A stretch of DNA of 64,000 bases from Superficieibacter electus (GTDB lineage Bacteria > Pseudomonadota > Gammaproteobacteria > Enterobacterales > Enterobacteriaceae): NCBI RefSeq assembly GCF_002915575.1, contig NZ_PQGD01000012.1:124001-188000 (forward strand). Direction: 5' to 3'. The notes beneath the pieces are model-generated. The model did not search any database and had not been told where the DNA came from. It saw only the letters and a program-made list of their open reading frames with translations. The translations under genes were made by a program, and so were the position numbers. Positions 30,735 to 39,742 of this stretch are shown in pieces (within the stretch, counting starts at the first letter, position 1; each line of letters starts with the position of its first letter).

Positions 30735-31400
30735 ATGTCCCATATTGAGGCAGTATTTTTCGATTGCGACGGTACGCTGGTCGACAGTGAAGTGATTTGT
30801 TCTCGCGCGTATGTACACATGTTTCAGCAGTACGGTATTACGCTCGATCTGGAAACGATTTTTAAGCGTTTTAAAGGCGTTAAGCTTTACGAAATTATCG
30901 ACACTATTAACGCCGAGTACGGGGTTAACCTGGAGAAGGCCGATTTAGAGGCCGTGTATCGCGCCGAGGTGGCTCGTCTGTTTGATTCTGAACTGGTGGG
31001 TATCGCGGGCGCGAATGCGCTGCTGGACAGCGTGACGGTACCGATGTGCGTGGTATCTAACGGGCCGGTCAGCAAAATGCAGCACTCACTGGGGCGCACC
31101 GGCATGCTGCATCATTTCCCGGAAAAATTGTTCAGCGGTTATGATATTCAGCGCTGGAAGCCCGATCCGGCGCTGATGTTCCATGCAGCGAAAGCGATGA
31201 ACGTTGATGCGGAAAAGTCGGTGCTGGTGGATGACTCTGTCGCGGGGGCGCAGTCCGGGATCGCTGCCGGAATGGAAGTATTCTACTTTTGTGCCGATCC
31301 GCATAACAAACCGATTGAGCATCCGAAAGTAACGACGTTTACCGATCTGGCGCAGTTGCCGGAATTATGGCGCGCTCGTGGCTGGGATATTACGCGCTGA
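30735..31400 (+). CDS. yieH: 6-phosphogluconate phosphatase YieH
   Basis: A 221-residue subfamily IA HAD phosphatase: FFDCDGTLVDSE (8-19), VSNGP (about 104), Lys in RWKPDP (about 139) and VLVDDSVAGAQSG (about 158-170). E. coli YieH dephosphorylates 6-phosphogluconate. Its stop codon is also the first three bases of the tandem repeat array that follows. Confidence 0.92.
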   Translation: MSHIEAVFFDCDGTLVDSEVICSRAYVHMFQQYGITLDLETIFKRFKGVKLYEIIDTINAEYGVNLEKADLEAVYRAEVARLFDSELVGIAGANALLDSVTVPMCVVSNGPVSKMQHSLGRTGMLHHFPEKLFSGYDIQRWKPDPALMFHAAKAMNVDAEKSVLVDDSVAGAQSGIAAGMEVFYFCADPHNKPIEHPKVTTFTDLAQLPELWRARGWDITR

Positions 31401-32070
31401 ATGCCGGGCGGCGGCTGCGCCTTGCGCGGCCTACACGATGGTTACGGTTCTGGCGTGCGTGGGTTGAATGCCGGGCGGCGGCTGCGCATTGCGCGGCCTA
31501 CATGATGGTTACGGCTCTGGCCTGCGTGGGTTGAATGCCGGGCGGCGGCTGTGCCTTGCGCGGCCTACATGATGGTTACGGCTCTGGCGTGCGTGGGTTG
31601 GATGCCGGGCGGCGGCTGCGCCTTGCACGGCCTACATGGTGGTTACGGCTCTGGCGTGCGTGGGCTGAATGCCGGGCGGCGGCTGCGCCTTGCGCGGCCT
31701 ACACGATGGTTACGCCTCTGGCGTGCGTGGGCTGAATGCCGGGCGGCAGCTGCGCCTTGCGCGGCCTACATGATGGTTACGCCTCTGGCGTGCGTGGGCT
31801 GAATGCCGGGCGGCGGCTGCGCCTTGCGCGGCCTACACGATGGTTGCGCCTCTGGCCTGCGTGGGCTGAATGCCGGGCGGCGGCTGCGCCTTGCGCGGCC
31901 TACACGATGGTTACGCCTCTGGCCTGCGTGGGTTGAATGCCGGGCGGCGGCTGTGCCTTGCGCGGCCTACATGATGGTTACGCCTCTGGCGTGCGTGGGC
32001 TGAATGCCGGGCGGCGGCTGCGCCTTGCGCGGCCTACATGGTTGATTGCGCCTCTGGCCTGCGTGGGAGT
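31398..32070. repeat. Ten head-to-tail 67-bp REP-like repeats
   Basis: Units begin at 31398, 31465, 31532, 31599, 31666, 31733, 31800, 31867, 31934 and 32001, each exactly 67 bp after the last; the tenth diverges after 32040. Each unit opens with TGAATGCCGGGCGGCGGCTG, closes its palindrome near GCGCGGCCTAC, and has a constant spacer with CTCTGGCGTGCGTGGG. Units differ by a few substitutions. All are in the same orientation, unlike typical alternating BIMEs, so the array grew by tandem duplication. 67 is not a multiple of three, so the open frames across it are not conserved proteins. Confidence 0.92.
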
Positions 32071-32082
32071 TAGCATTTGTAG

Positions 32083-32108
32083 CCCCGGTAAGCGCAGCGC
32101 CACCGGGG
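32083..32108. terminator. GC-rich hairpin at the end of the dehydrogenase operon
   Basis: CCCCGGT pairs with ACCGGGG around the REP-like centre. It lies 7 bp beyond the stop at 32115 of the left-going operon; no T tract is present. Confidence 0.5.
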
Positions 32109-32114
32109 AGGCGT

Positions 32115-33209
32115 TTAACCTGCGGGGCTATCGCTGAAATCTCTATTTTCGGTTGCCATCAATGCCTGTTCCAGCGCCTGGCGAGTGAAGGCAAACGGCA
32201 GGTGTGCAAGGCTGGCAACGGGAAAATGAATATCGGCGGCGATGCGCGCCAGACGCGATGCGCGGTCGCCCGCCAGGTCAGGAAGCCGTAACGGACTACC
32301 ATACTCACGCAATAGTGCCAGCAGGTCACGATCGGGATTGTCATTGTTGTTAGCTATCAATGACTGAATCAACAGGCTGAACCCCACTTTTTCACCGTGA
32401 AGCCAGCCATGCAGTTCCGGCTGATGAGTCAATGTATCGTGGATCACATGCGCCGGGCCTGGCGTAGCAATCGCCCCACGGATGCTGTTGGCAAGCCCGG
32501 CCAGCACAATGTTGGCCTCAATCACCTTTTCCAGCGCCTGCGTGACATGCTGCTGCTGATTTGCCTGTACTGCCTCTCTTCCCCAGCGCAAAAGGGTGTC
32601 AACGGCCAGACGTGCCGCCGACACTTTGACATCCAGCGCCAGCAAGCCAGGATTTTGACGCTGAAATGGCTCAAATTCGTACCATTTCGCCAGCGCGTCC
32701 ACAATGCCGGCACGCAAATAACGCACATCACTGTGGGCAATAATTTCACTATCCACCAGGATCAGCGCGGGCATGGCGTTTAATGCCTGGCTACGCACAT
32801 GGCCGCCCTGCGCGTTATAGACAATCGCCAGCGGCGACCAGGCGGCGCAGGTCGCCGCCAGCGTCGGCACCGCAATCAATATACGGTCGCCCAGCGCATC
32901 ATTAACTGCTTTGGCGGTATCCAGCACGCGTCCACCCCCCACGGCAAGAATGCCTTGCGCGCCCTGCGTCAGCAGATTTTGCCTGAACTGCGCAATGGCG
33001 TCGTCGGTACATTCTCCCGCCAGATAATCAAGCTGCCAGCGAATCCCGGCACGATCAAGACTGTCACTGAGCGCCGGCTCTGCCGACTGCCAGGCGCGAG
33101 GCGTGGTAAGAATACGGACATGACGAGTAAGCGGCGCGACCCGCTCACCAATCTGATGACGCAGCCCGGCCTGCTGTACATACGCCGCCGGAGATTTTAC
33201 GCTAAACAT
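32115..33209 (-). CDS. Iron/zinc alcohol dehydrogenase family, HcxA (YbdH)-like
   Basis: A 364-residue member of the glycerol dehydrogenase-like group. NAD(P)-binding GGGRVLDTAKAV lies near residue 93-104, ATCAAWSPL near 120, and the metal ligands are expected in VDALAKW (Asp), AHVIHDTL (His) and WLHGEKVG (His). It most resembles E. coli HcxA, which reduces 2-oxo acids. The start is taken as ATG 33209, better spaced from AAGGAG than ATG 33218. It is the last gene of the dioxygenase-MetQNI operon. Reduction of a 2-oxo acid made by the nearby aminotransferase is inferred. Confidence 0.78.
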   Translation of the reverse strand: MFSVKSPAAYVQQAGLRHQIGERVAPLTRHVRILTTPRAWQSAEPALSDSLDRAGIRWQLDYLAGECTDDAIAQFRQNLLTQGAQGILAVGGGRVLDTAKAVNDALGDRILIAVPTLAATCAAWSPLAIVYNAQGGHVRSQALNAMPALILVDSEIIAHSDVRYLRAGIVDALAKWYEFEPFQRQNPGLLALDVKVSAARLAVDTLLRWGREAVQANQQQHVTQALEKVIEANIVLAGLANSIRGAIATPGPAHVIHDTLTHQPELHGWLHGEKVGFSLLIQSLIANNNDNPDRDLLALLREYGSPLRLPDLAGDRASRLARIAADIHFPVASLAHLPFAFTRQALEQALMATENRDFSDSPAG

Positions 33210-33223
33210 GGTTGTCATGCTCC

Positions 33224-33892
33224 TTAGCGACGATATGCCAGTGAGCGCACCAGTCGATCGCCTGTTTTCTGAATTAACTGTACCAGCAGCAGTAAAACGA
33301 TGACGGTGCCTGCGATGAGCGTATTATCGAAGCGCTGGTAGCCGTAGCGGATCGCCAGATCGCCCAGTCCGCCGCCGCCAACGACGCCCGCCATCGCTGA
33401 AAAGCCGATGAGCATCACAATCGTCAGGGTGATCCCCGCTACCAGCGCAGGCAGCGCCTCCGGCAACAGCACCCGGCTGACGATGTACCAGTGGCTACCG
33501 CCCATGGCTTCCACTGCCTCAATGCGTCCGCGATCCACCTCATCCAGCGCGCTTTCAACAATGCGGGCGAAGAAGGGAAACGCGCCCAGCGTAATAGGGA
33601 CGATAGCCGCGGTACTGCCCAGCGTGGTACCGACAATCAGACGGGTAAACGGGATAAGCGCAATCAGGAGAATGACAAACGGCAACGCGCGCCCAATGTT
33701 AACGACGGCATTTAGCACCGCCGCCACGCCGGGGGCAGGCAATATGCCGCCTTTACGGGTTAAGAACAGCAGCACACCAGCCGGCAGACCAATCAGCACG
33801 GTAAATACCGCTGCCAGCGCGACCATGTACAACGTCTCCAGCGTGGCATTAAGCATCAATTCAAAAAAACGATTCCAGTTCAGGCTACGCAT
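33224..33892 (-). CDS. MetI-type ABC transporter permease (copy 1)
   Basis: A 222-residue permease with five or so membrane helices and the MetI-type EAA loop (about 131-155: [20 protein letters not shown]). It starts [14 protein letters not shown] at ATG 33892 with GGAGG upstream, overlapping the ATPase gene by 13 bp. It pairs with the ATPase and binding protein upstream as one importer. Confidence 0.88.
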   Translation of the reverse strand: MRSLNWNRFFELMLNATLETLYMVALAAVFTVLIGLPAGVLLFLTRKGGILPAPGVAAVLNAVVNIGRALPFVILLIALIPFTRLIVGTTLGSTAAIVPITLGAFPFFARIVESALDEVDRGRIEAVEAMGGSHWYIVSRVLLPEALPALVAGITLTIVMLIGFSAMAGVVGGGGLGDLAIRYGYQRFDNTLIAGTVIVLLLLVQLIQKTGDRLVRSLAYRR

Positions 33893-34668
33893 CGGGTCAG
33901 TACCTCCGCCTGATATTTGGCCAGGAACGCGCGATCGGTTTCGCCGTCCTGCAATAACATCTGCCGCAGGCGTCCGTCCTGGCGCGCCATGATTTGCGCA
34001 AGCGTGCCGCTTTCGATCAACTGCCCGTGCTCCAGCAATGCAGCGCCGTGACAAATGCGCTTCACTACCGACATTTCATGGGTGATGAGCACAATCGTGA
34101 TGTTGAGCTGACGCTGGATGTTCGCCAGCAGATCGAGAATAGAACGGGTGGTTTCAGGGTCGAGCGCGCTGGTGGCTTCATCGCACAGGAGATAGCGCGG
34201 CTCTGCTGCCAGTGCACGGGCGATACCCACGCGCTGCTTTTGTCCGCCTGAAAGCTGTGATGGCCAGCTATCGCCAAACGGCTCCAGGCCCACCAGCGCC
34301 AGTAATTCTTCAATCCGTTGCGCGCGCACTTTCGGCGGTACTCCGGCAATTTCCAGTGGCACATCAATATTGTTCCGAACGGTGCGCGAATGGAGCAAAT
34401 TAAAGTGCTGGAAAATCATCCCCATTTGCTGGCGCTGCTGGCGCAATTGCGCGGTATTCAGTGTGGCAATGTCGCGGCCGTCAATTTCTATTCGCCCTGA
34501 CGAGGGACGCTCCAGACGGTTAAGACAGCGCAGGAGCGTACTTTTTCCCGCGCCGCTTCGCCCTAAAATGCCGAAGATAGTGCCGGCCTCAATGGTCAGG
34601 GAGACATCGGATAAAGCCGGTGCGGCAGTACCGGCGTAATATTTACTGATATTTTCGAGTTTAATCAT
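33880..34668 (-). CDS. MetN-type ABC transporter ATPase without NIL domain (copy 1)
   Basis: A 262-residue ATPase: Walker [10 protein letters not shown] (36-44), Q-loop FQHFN (about 87-91), signature LSGGQKQR (140-147), Walker [12 protein letters not shown] (161-171) and a switch His in LITHEMS. It is close to MetN but ends near residue 262, so the C-terminal NIL domain that senses methionine in MetN is missing. Trans-inhibition by substrate is therefore unlikely. The start is ATG 34668 (MIKLENIS), overlapping the binding-protein stop. Confidence 0.87.
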   Translation of the reverse strand: MIKLENISKYYAGTAAPALSDVSLTIEAGTIFGILGRSGAGKSTLLRCLNRLERPSSGRIEIDGRDIATLNTAQLRQQRQQMGMIFQHFNLLHSRTVRNNIDVPLEIAGVPPKVRAQRIEELLALVGLEPFGDSWPSQLSGGQKQRVGIARALAAEPRYLLCDEATSALDPETTRSILDLLANIQRQLNITIVLITHEMSVVKRICHGAALLEHGQLIESGTLAQIMARQDGRLRQMLLQDGETDRAFLAKYQAEVLTRCVA

Positions 34669-35467
34669 GCTGAGAGTTCGCAACCGGGATCACAGAGCCG
34701 TTGTACTTTTCCTGAATAAATTTCGCCACCTGCGGTGACGTCAGATCTTTTGCCAGTTGAATGATCCGTGGGTCCTTGACCAGTTCCGGTCGGGTAACCA
34801 GCAGGTTGGCATACGGGTTATGGTCGGCAGACTCCAGGCCCAGCGCATCTTTCGCTGGTACCAGTCCTGCCTCCAGCGCATAGTTACCGTTAATGATCGC
34901 CGCATCAACGTCATCCAGCGCACGCGGGATTTGCGGGGACTCAATCTGCACTATCTTGATTTTCTTCGGGTTATCGACGATGTCTTCCGGCGTCACCAGC
35001 GTGGTGACCGCATTACCGGTATCTTTGAGTTTAATGACCCCCTTATCCTGCAATAGATGCAGCGAACGGCTCAGGTTCGGGGCGTTATTCGGCACGGCAA
35101 TACTGGCTCCCTCGGGCAAATCAGCGAGCGACTTGATTTTATGCGAGTAAATACCCAGCGGCTCGATATGCACTTCTGCCGCCACGCTGAAGGTTTTCCC
35201 CAGCGCTTTTTCCTGATCTTTTAAATAAGGCAGATGCTGAAAATAGTTGGCGTCCACGTCGCCGGAAGCCAGTAGTTCATTTGGATTGATCCCGCCGCTG
35301 CTCATCTCAACAATTTTTAAATCTAATTGAGGATCGATTTTTTGCACGTACTCCAGTATTTCAGCATGCGGAATGGGATCGGCGGCAATACGTAATGGTG
35401 CGGCATGTAATGTCTGCGCAATCAATAAAGAAAGTCCAGCCAGGGTAAATGCAACAGATTTGATCAT
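34661..35467 (-). CDS. MetQ/NlpA-family substrate-binding protein (copy 1)
   Basis: A 268-residue binding protein with a signal peptide ([22 protein letters not shown]) that has no lipobox cysteine, so it should be a free periplasmic protein, whereas MetQ is a lipoprotein. The NlpA pattern is present: [22 protein letters not shown] (about 70-83), [11 protein letters not shown], and [11 protein letters not shown] (about 190). AAGGAT precedes ATG 35467. The ligand is probably a methionine-like amino acid; it is not determined. Confidence 0.85.
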   Translation of the reverse strand: MIKSVAFTLAGLSLLIAQTLHAAPLRIAADPIPHAEILEYVQKIDPQLDLKIVEMSSGGINPNELLASGDVDANYFQHLPYLKDQEKALGKTFSVAAEVHIEPLGIYSHKIKSLADLPEGASIAVPNNAPNLSRSLHLLQDKGVIKLKDTGNAVTTLVTPEDIVDNPKKIKIVQIESPQIPRALDDVDAAIINGNYALEAGLVPAKDALGLESADHNPYANLLVTRPELVKDPRIIQLAKDLTSPQVAKFIQEKYNGSVIPVANSQHD

Positions 35468-35484
35468 GTTATTATCCTTATTGC

Positions 35485-36513
35485 TCAAGGTCGTTTTTCG
35501 TTATTAAGATATTCAGCATAAAAGCGATTCGCGACGTCAGGATGCGAGCGCAGACGTCCTTTTAAATAATTCCATCCCACCTCGCGTAATAATGGATTAA
35601 GCGGATCGCTGGTCGGCCCCTGTGCCAGTTGCGCCAGTTTTTCCGGAAGTTGATATACCGGCACAACGGCATCCAGCTGCGCACCGAGGAAAAAGGCCAC
35701 CGACAGCCGCTCACGTTCACCCTGCGGGGAAACCACCCGGTGGACGGTGGCGCGCAGATAGCCGTTGGTCGCAAGTTCCAGCAGTTCACCAATATTCACA
35801 ACAAACGAATCGGGCAGCGGCGCGGCATCCACCCAGTTATCGGGTGAAACCTCAACCTGCAAGCCGCCCTGTTCATCCTGAAGCAATAGCGTCAGAAAAC
35901 CGGAGTCTTTATGCGCGCCCACCCCCTGACGGGATTCACTCTCCTGACGTCCCGGATAGCGAATCAACTTAATATGTTCGTTCGGATAGTCACCGTAGAG
36001 ATTATCGAAAGCGTGGCGCGGCAGCGAAAGCGCTTCGGCAAAGGCCCGCAGCAGCTCCAGCGCTACCTGCGTCATCTCCTGCTGCCAGCGAGTCAGGATG
36101 GTGCGCAACGCGGGCAACGCCTGCGGCCATTGGTTCGGCCCCTGCATCCGCTGCCATACAGGAGCCGCGCTGTCCGACACCGCATCACGCTCGGCACCAA
36201 TATCAAATTGCTCGCGATAATCGGGCTGACCGCGCGTAATTTCGGACCCGGCGCGGTTGTAGCCACGAAAATGCGGTGAGTGCGCCATCTTTACGCTGAG
36301 TTTGTCGTCTTCCGGCAGGGCAAAAAACTGCCATGAAACGCGCTGGACGTCCGCCAGCAACTGCGGAGAAATGCCGTGACCGGTAAGATAAAAAAAGCCC
36401 ACCTCGCGTGCCGCTTTGCCCAGGGTTTCAAGAAACGCCTGACGCTGTTGAGGGCTACCGTTTAATTGTGAAAAATCAATCACCGGAAGTGATAATGCGT
36501 GGGCTGAACTCAC
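35485..36513 (-). CDS. Isopenicillin-N-synthase-like Fe(II)/2-oxoglutarate oxygenase
   Basis: A 342-residue enzyme of the IPNS/plant-type dioxygenase family: N-terminal DIOX_N segment (LPVIDFSQLNG, FFYLTGHG) and the jelly-roll core with Fe ligands HKD (His201, Asp203) and His258 in ATVHRV, and the 2-oxoglutarate-binding RxS (Arg269, Ser271). I start at GTG 36513 because AGGA lies at good spacing; GTG 36546 is the alternative. First gene of the operon that continues with MetQNI and the HcxA-like enzyme. Substrate unknown; oxidation of an imported amino-acid derivative is inferred. Confidence 0.82.
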   Translation of the reverse strand: MSSAHALSLPVIDFSQLNGSPQQRQAFLETLGKAAREVGFFYLTGHGISPQLLADVQRVSWQFFALPEDDKLSVKMAHSPHFRGYNRAGSEITRGQPDYREQFDIGAERDAVSDSAAPVWQRMQGPNQWPQALPALRTILTRWQQEMTQVALELLRAFAEALSLPRHAFDNLYGDYPNEHIKLIRYPGRQESESRQGVGAHKDSGFLTLLLQDEQGGLQVEVSPDNWVDAAPLPDSFVVNIGELLELATNGYLRATVHRVVSPQGERERLSVAFFLGAQLDAVVPVYQLPEKLAQLAQGPTSDPLNPLLREVGWNYLKGRLRSHPDVANRFYAEYLNNEKRP

Positions 36514-36586
36514 CGTTTTCGTCCTGTTAATTTGCAATAGTTTCACCTTGCCATTTCACCGGGACGAACACTACGAAGTTATATTT

Positions 36587-36599
36587 CTAATAATATCTA
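36587..36599. promoter_or_regulatory. 13-bp AT-rich element upstream of the dioxygenase operon
   Basis: CTAATAATATCTA lies 74 bp from the start of the dioxygenase gene. The same sequence with one change (CTAACAATATCTA) and the same orientation occurs at 42823-42835 before the second operon. It is a candidate binding site of a shared regulator. Confidence 0.4.
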
Positions 36600-36646
36600 A
36601 AAGCCGCAAATGGTTATTTATGCATTAATAAAGCGATGACGCGAAT

Positions 36647-38965
36647 TTATAACTCGATAAATAACGGCGGCGACCAGGCGGTAATCTCAGGTAGCGGACG
36701 ATCAAAGCGCGCAATTTCAACAAAACAGGTCTGGGCTGTACATCCCTGCCCCAGCCGCGAGCTGCCAGTATCGCAGGTCAGAATATTAGGATTACCGTGC
36801 TTATCCAGCGAGTTTTGTTCCTGAGCATTCAGCGGATCGTACCAGGCACCCGTGGACATTTGCACCACACCGGGCAAGATGTCTCGCGTCAGGTGCACAC
36901 CGGCAAGCAAAGCGCCGCGTGGGTTGAAGACCTTAACAATGTCTCCCTGCGCAATTCCGCGGGTGATAGCGTCATCAGGATGCATCCACAAGGGTTCGCG
37001 GCCGTGAATTTTGGTCTGGCGGCTGACTATGCCATGATCGTACTGGCTGTGCAGGCGCGTGCGCGGCTGGCTGGACAGCAGATGCAGCGGCCATGTCTTT
37101 TTCACCTCGCGCTGCGCCTCATATTCAGCAGCATGCCAGTACGCATGACCAGGCGCTTCCGCGTAGCCAAAGTCGGCGACGGTTTGCGAGAACAGCTCAA
37201 TTTTGCCCGATGGCGTGGTGAGCGGCGCGTTGTCAGGGTCCTCACGAAACGCGCGCAGTAAAATCTGCGGCTGATCGGGACGCGGATACTCCAGCTTTCC
37301 CGCCTGCCAGAATGCATCGAAGGACGGTAACGTTATGCCGTCCGCTGCCGCACGCGGGTGCGACGCGTCATACAGCGTTCTGAGCCATTCTCCTGCCGTG
37401 CGTCCTTCGGTAAAGGAGCCTGCAAAGCCCAGCCGCTCCGCCAGTGCACTGAAGATCGCATAATCATCACGCGCCTGTTCAAACGGCGGCAGATGCTGGC
37501 GCATGGCAATCATAAAGCCGTCATTGCTGGCGCTGCCAATATCCTCGCGCTCAAGCGAGGTGGTTGCAGGTAAAACAATATCGGCATGCTTCGCCTGTGC
37601 GGTCCAGTACTGTTCGTGGACAATGACGGTATCGGGCCGTCGCCAGGCGCGGATCAGCCGGTTAAGATCCTGATGATGATGAAACGCATTGCCGCCTGCC
37701 CAGTACACCAGCCGGATGTCGGGATACGTTAACGTCTGTCCGTCAAACGCATAGTGTTCACCGGGATGCAGCAGCATGTCGGCCACGCGGGCAACCGGGA
37801 TTACGGTCGAGACGGCATTATGCCCGGTACCAAGACGCGGGCCGGAAAACACCCGGCGGTCAGCACCGCACAGGTTGGTGGACGCATAGCCGAAACCAAT
37901 ACCGCCGCCCGGCGTCCCGATGTGCCCGAGCAGCGCAGTCGTCGCCACCAGCGCCCAGTAAGCCTGCTCGCCCTGTCGCGCGCGCTGAACCGACCACGCC
38001 ATATTAATCAGCGTCTTTTTACCGGCCATTCGCCGCGCCAGCTGGCGGATAGTCTGTGCCGAAAGGCCGGTTAACGGCGCGGCCCATTCCGGCGATTTGA
38101 CGTCACCGTCATCGTGCCCCTGAAGATAAGCCGCAAAGCGCGCAAATCCTACGGTGCAGCGGGCAACGAAATCGCGGTGGTAAAGTGACTCTTCAATTAA
38201 CACCTGACACACCGCCAGTAACAATGCCGTGTCGCTGCCAGGCTGAATGGCGAGCCACTCCGCCTGCGGTAGCGCGGCGAGATCGTTACGTACCGGGCTG
38301 ATATTAATAAACGCGGTGCCATTGTTGTGCAGCGTTTGCAGCCAGTGATTGAGGGCGTGATCGCTTGCCCCGCCACCGTTAACCTGCGCATTACGCAAGG
38401 GCAAACCGCCCATCGCCACCACCAGCTCACAATGTTCAGCCAGCACGGCCCAGTGGGTATGCTGACGTTGCAGGGTATCCAGGTCGCCGAGGATATGCGG
38501 CAACACCCGCTCACCCGCCGCGATGCTGTAGGTATTGGTGCTGGCGGTATAGCCGCCAAAATGATTGAGAAAGCGATGCAACTGGCTCTGCGCATGATGA
38601 AAACGGCCCGCGCTCGACCAGCCGTAGGAGCCGCCGTAAATGGCCTGATTGCCGTGGTTGTCTTTAACGCGTTGTAATTCCTCGGCAACCAGCGATAACG
38701 CCTGCTCCCAGCTCACCTCGACAAACGGTTCCTTGCCGCGACCCTCGCGTGAAGCGCCTTTTCCCTGAAGATAGCCAAGCCGAACTGCCGGGCGTTTTAT
38801 CCGCACATCGCTCTGCACGCTGCCAGGCAGCGATTGACCGATTTTGGACGGCTGACGATCCCACTCAACCGGCTCCAGGGCGGTCAGCACGCCGTTGTCG
38901 GTAGTCACACGGTAAGTGCCCCAGTGGGTTGCCGTCAGGCGATGGTGTGCATCGTTATTATTCAT
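36647..38965 (-). CDS. BisC-like molybdopterin S/N-oxide reductase
   Basis: A 772-residue enzyme of the DMSO-reductase family, close in length and plan to BisC (biotin sulfoxide reductase): start THWGTYRV, Mo-site motif GGSYGWSSAG (111-120; Ser118 the likely Mo ligand), GTDVAL-like GSDTALLLAVC, WWAGG-like VYWAGGNAFHHHQD, and C-terminal SSRLGQGCTAQT. There is no Fe-S cysteine motif and no Tat signal, so it is cytoplasmic and needs a bis-MGD cofactor. E. coli BisC reduces biotin sulfoxide and free methionine-S-sulfoxide. It is the last gene of the second operon, 13 bp after the SDR gene. Confidence 0.88.
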   Translation of the reverse strand: MNNNDAHHRLTATHWGTYRVTTDNGVLTALEPVEWDRQPSKIGQSLPGSVQSDVRIKRPAVRLGYLQGKGASREGRGKEPFVEVSWEQALSLVAEELQRVKDNHGNQAIYGGSYGWSSAGRFHHAQSQLHRFLNHFGGYTASTNTYSIAAGERVLPHILGDLDTLQRQHTHWAVLAEHCELVVAMGGLPLRNAQVNGGGASDHALNHWLQTLHNNGTAFINISPVRNDLAALPQAEWLAIQPGSDTALLLAVCQVLIEESLYHRDFVARCTVGFARFAAYLQGHDDGDVKSPEWAAPLTGLSAQTIRQLARRMAGKKTLINMAWSVQRARQGEQAYWALVATTALLGHIGTPGGGIGFGYASTNLCGADRRVFSGPRLGTGHNAVSTVIPVARVADMLLHPGEHYAFDGQTLTYPDIRLVYWAGGNAFHHHQDLNRLIRAWRRPDTVIVHEQYWTAQAKHADIVLPATTSLEREDIGSASNDGFMIAMRQHLPPFEQARDDYAIFSALAERLGFAGSFTEGRTAGEWLRTLYDASHPRAAADGITLPSFDAFWQAGKLEYPRPDQPQILLRAFREDPDNAPLTTPSGKIELFSQTVADFGYAEAPGHAYWHAAEYEAQREVKKTWPLHLLSSQPRTRLHSQYDHGIVSRQTKIHGREPLWMHPDDAITRGIAQGDIVKVFNPRGALLAGVHLTRDILPGVVQMSTGAWYDPLNAQEQNSLDKHGNPNILTCDTGSSRLGQGCTAQTCFVEIARFDRPLPEITAWSPPLFIEL

Positions 38966-38978
38966 TCCCGACTCCGCC

Positions 38979-39740
38979 TTAGTGCATGGTCATGCCGCCA
39001 GTAACGTTAATCGCCTGGCCGGTCATGTAGGACGCCAGCGGACTGGCGAGAAACAGCACTACATTTGCCACATCTTCCGGCTGCGCGGTGCGACCGAGCA
39101 GTACCTGCGAGCAATCTTCGGCGTAAATCTCTTCTGCCGTCATGCCGCGTAGCGCGCCGCCCTGCTCACGCTCGCGCCATTTCATGGCGGTTTCGACAAT
39201 GCCGGGGCACACGGCGTTGACCAGAATATTGTCACGCGCCAGTTCAATGGCCATGACTTTACTTAGCCCTAATACCGCATGTTTTGAGGCAACATACTGT
39301 CCCATCAGGCGATAGCCGTTTTTCCCGGCCTGCGAGGCGATAGTAATAATGCGGCCATAGCGCTGTGCCCGCATTAATGGGATCGCGGCTTCACAGGCGT
39401 AACCCACCGCTTTAAGATTGATATCAAGGAGGCGCTGCCATCCCTCATCATCCAGTTTATCAACCGGGCTCATCACCGAAACGCCACAGCTATTGACCAG
39501 AATATCCACGCGGCCAAACTGCTGCTGCGCACGGGCGATAAGCGTATTAACCTGCAGGCGCTGCGCCATATCACAGGGCAGGGCCAGCCAGCGCTCGCGC
39601 TGCTCGGGTTCGATTATCGCGATATCACCGATGACCACGCTGGCCCCGGCACGGTAGAGCAGTTCGGCAATAGCGCGCCCGATCCCCTGATGAGCGCCGG
39701 TCACTACAGCCGTTTGCCCCTGCAAATCGAGTAAAATCAT
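38979..39740 (-). CDS. Short-chain dehydrogenase/reductase
   Basis: A 253-residue classical SDR: cofactor motif TGAHQGIG (14-21), NSCG (83-86), catalytic Ser136, Tyr149 and Lys153 (YVASK), and a PGIVET loop. Asp39 after the second strand suggests NAD(H). It resembles sugar-alcohol and acetoin-type dehydrogenases, but the substrate cannot be assigned. It starts 2 bp after the LuxS-like gene, so the two are translationally coupled. Confidence 0.83.
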   Translation of the reverse strand: MILLDLQGQTAVVTGAHQGIGRAIAELLYRAGASVVIGDIAIIEPEQRERWLALPCDMAQRLQVNTLIARAQQQFGRVDILVNSCGVSVMSPVDKLDDEGWQRLLDINLKAVGYACEAAIPLMRAQRYGRIITIASQAGKNGYRLMGQYVASKHAVLGLSKVMAIELARDNILVNAVCPGIVETAMKWREREQGGALRGMTAEEIYAEDCSQVLLGRTAQPEDVANVVLFLASPLASYMTGQAINVTGGMTMH

Positions 39741-39742
39741 GA

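Noticed and set aside
31398-32070. CRISPR array
   Set aside because: The whole 67-bp unit, including the spacer part, is repeated. There are no unique spacers and no cas genes.
31535-32137. Series of overlapping 66-83 residue proteins in the 31.5-32.1 kb repeat
   Set aside because: They are translations of 67-bp REP-like repeats. The period is not a multiple of three, the frames rotate, and no ribosome sites are present.
33224-34054. 276-residue version of the first MetI-like permease
   Set aside because: The extra N-terminal part reads across the 3' end of the ATPase gene in another frame. The conserved start is ATG 33892.
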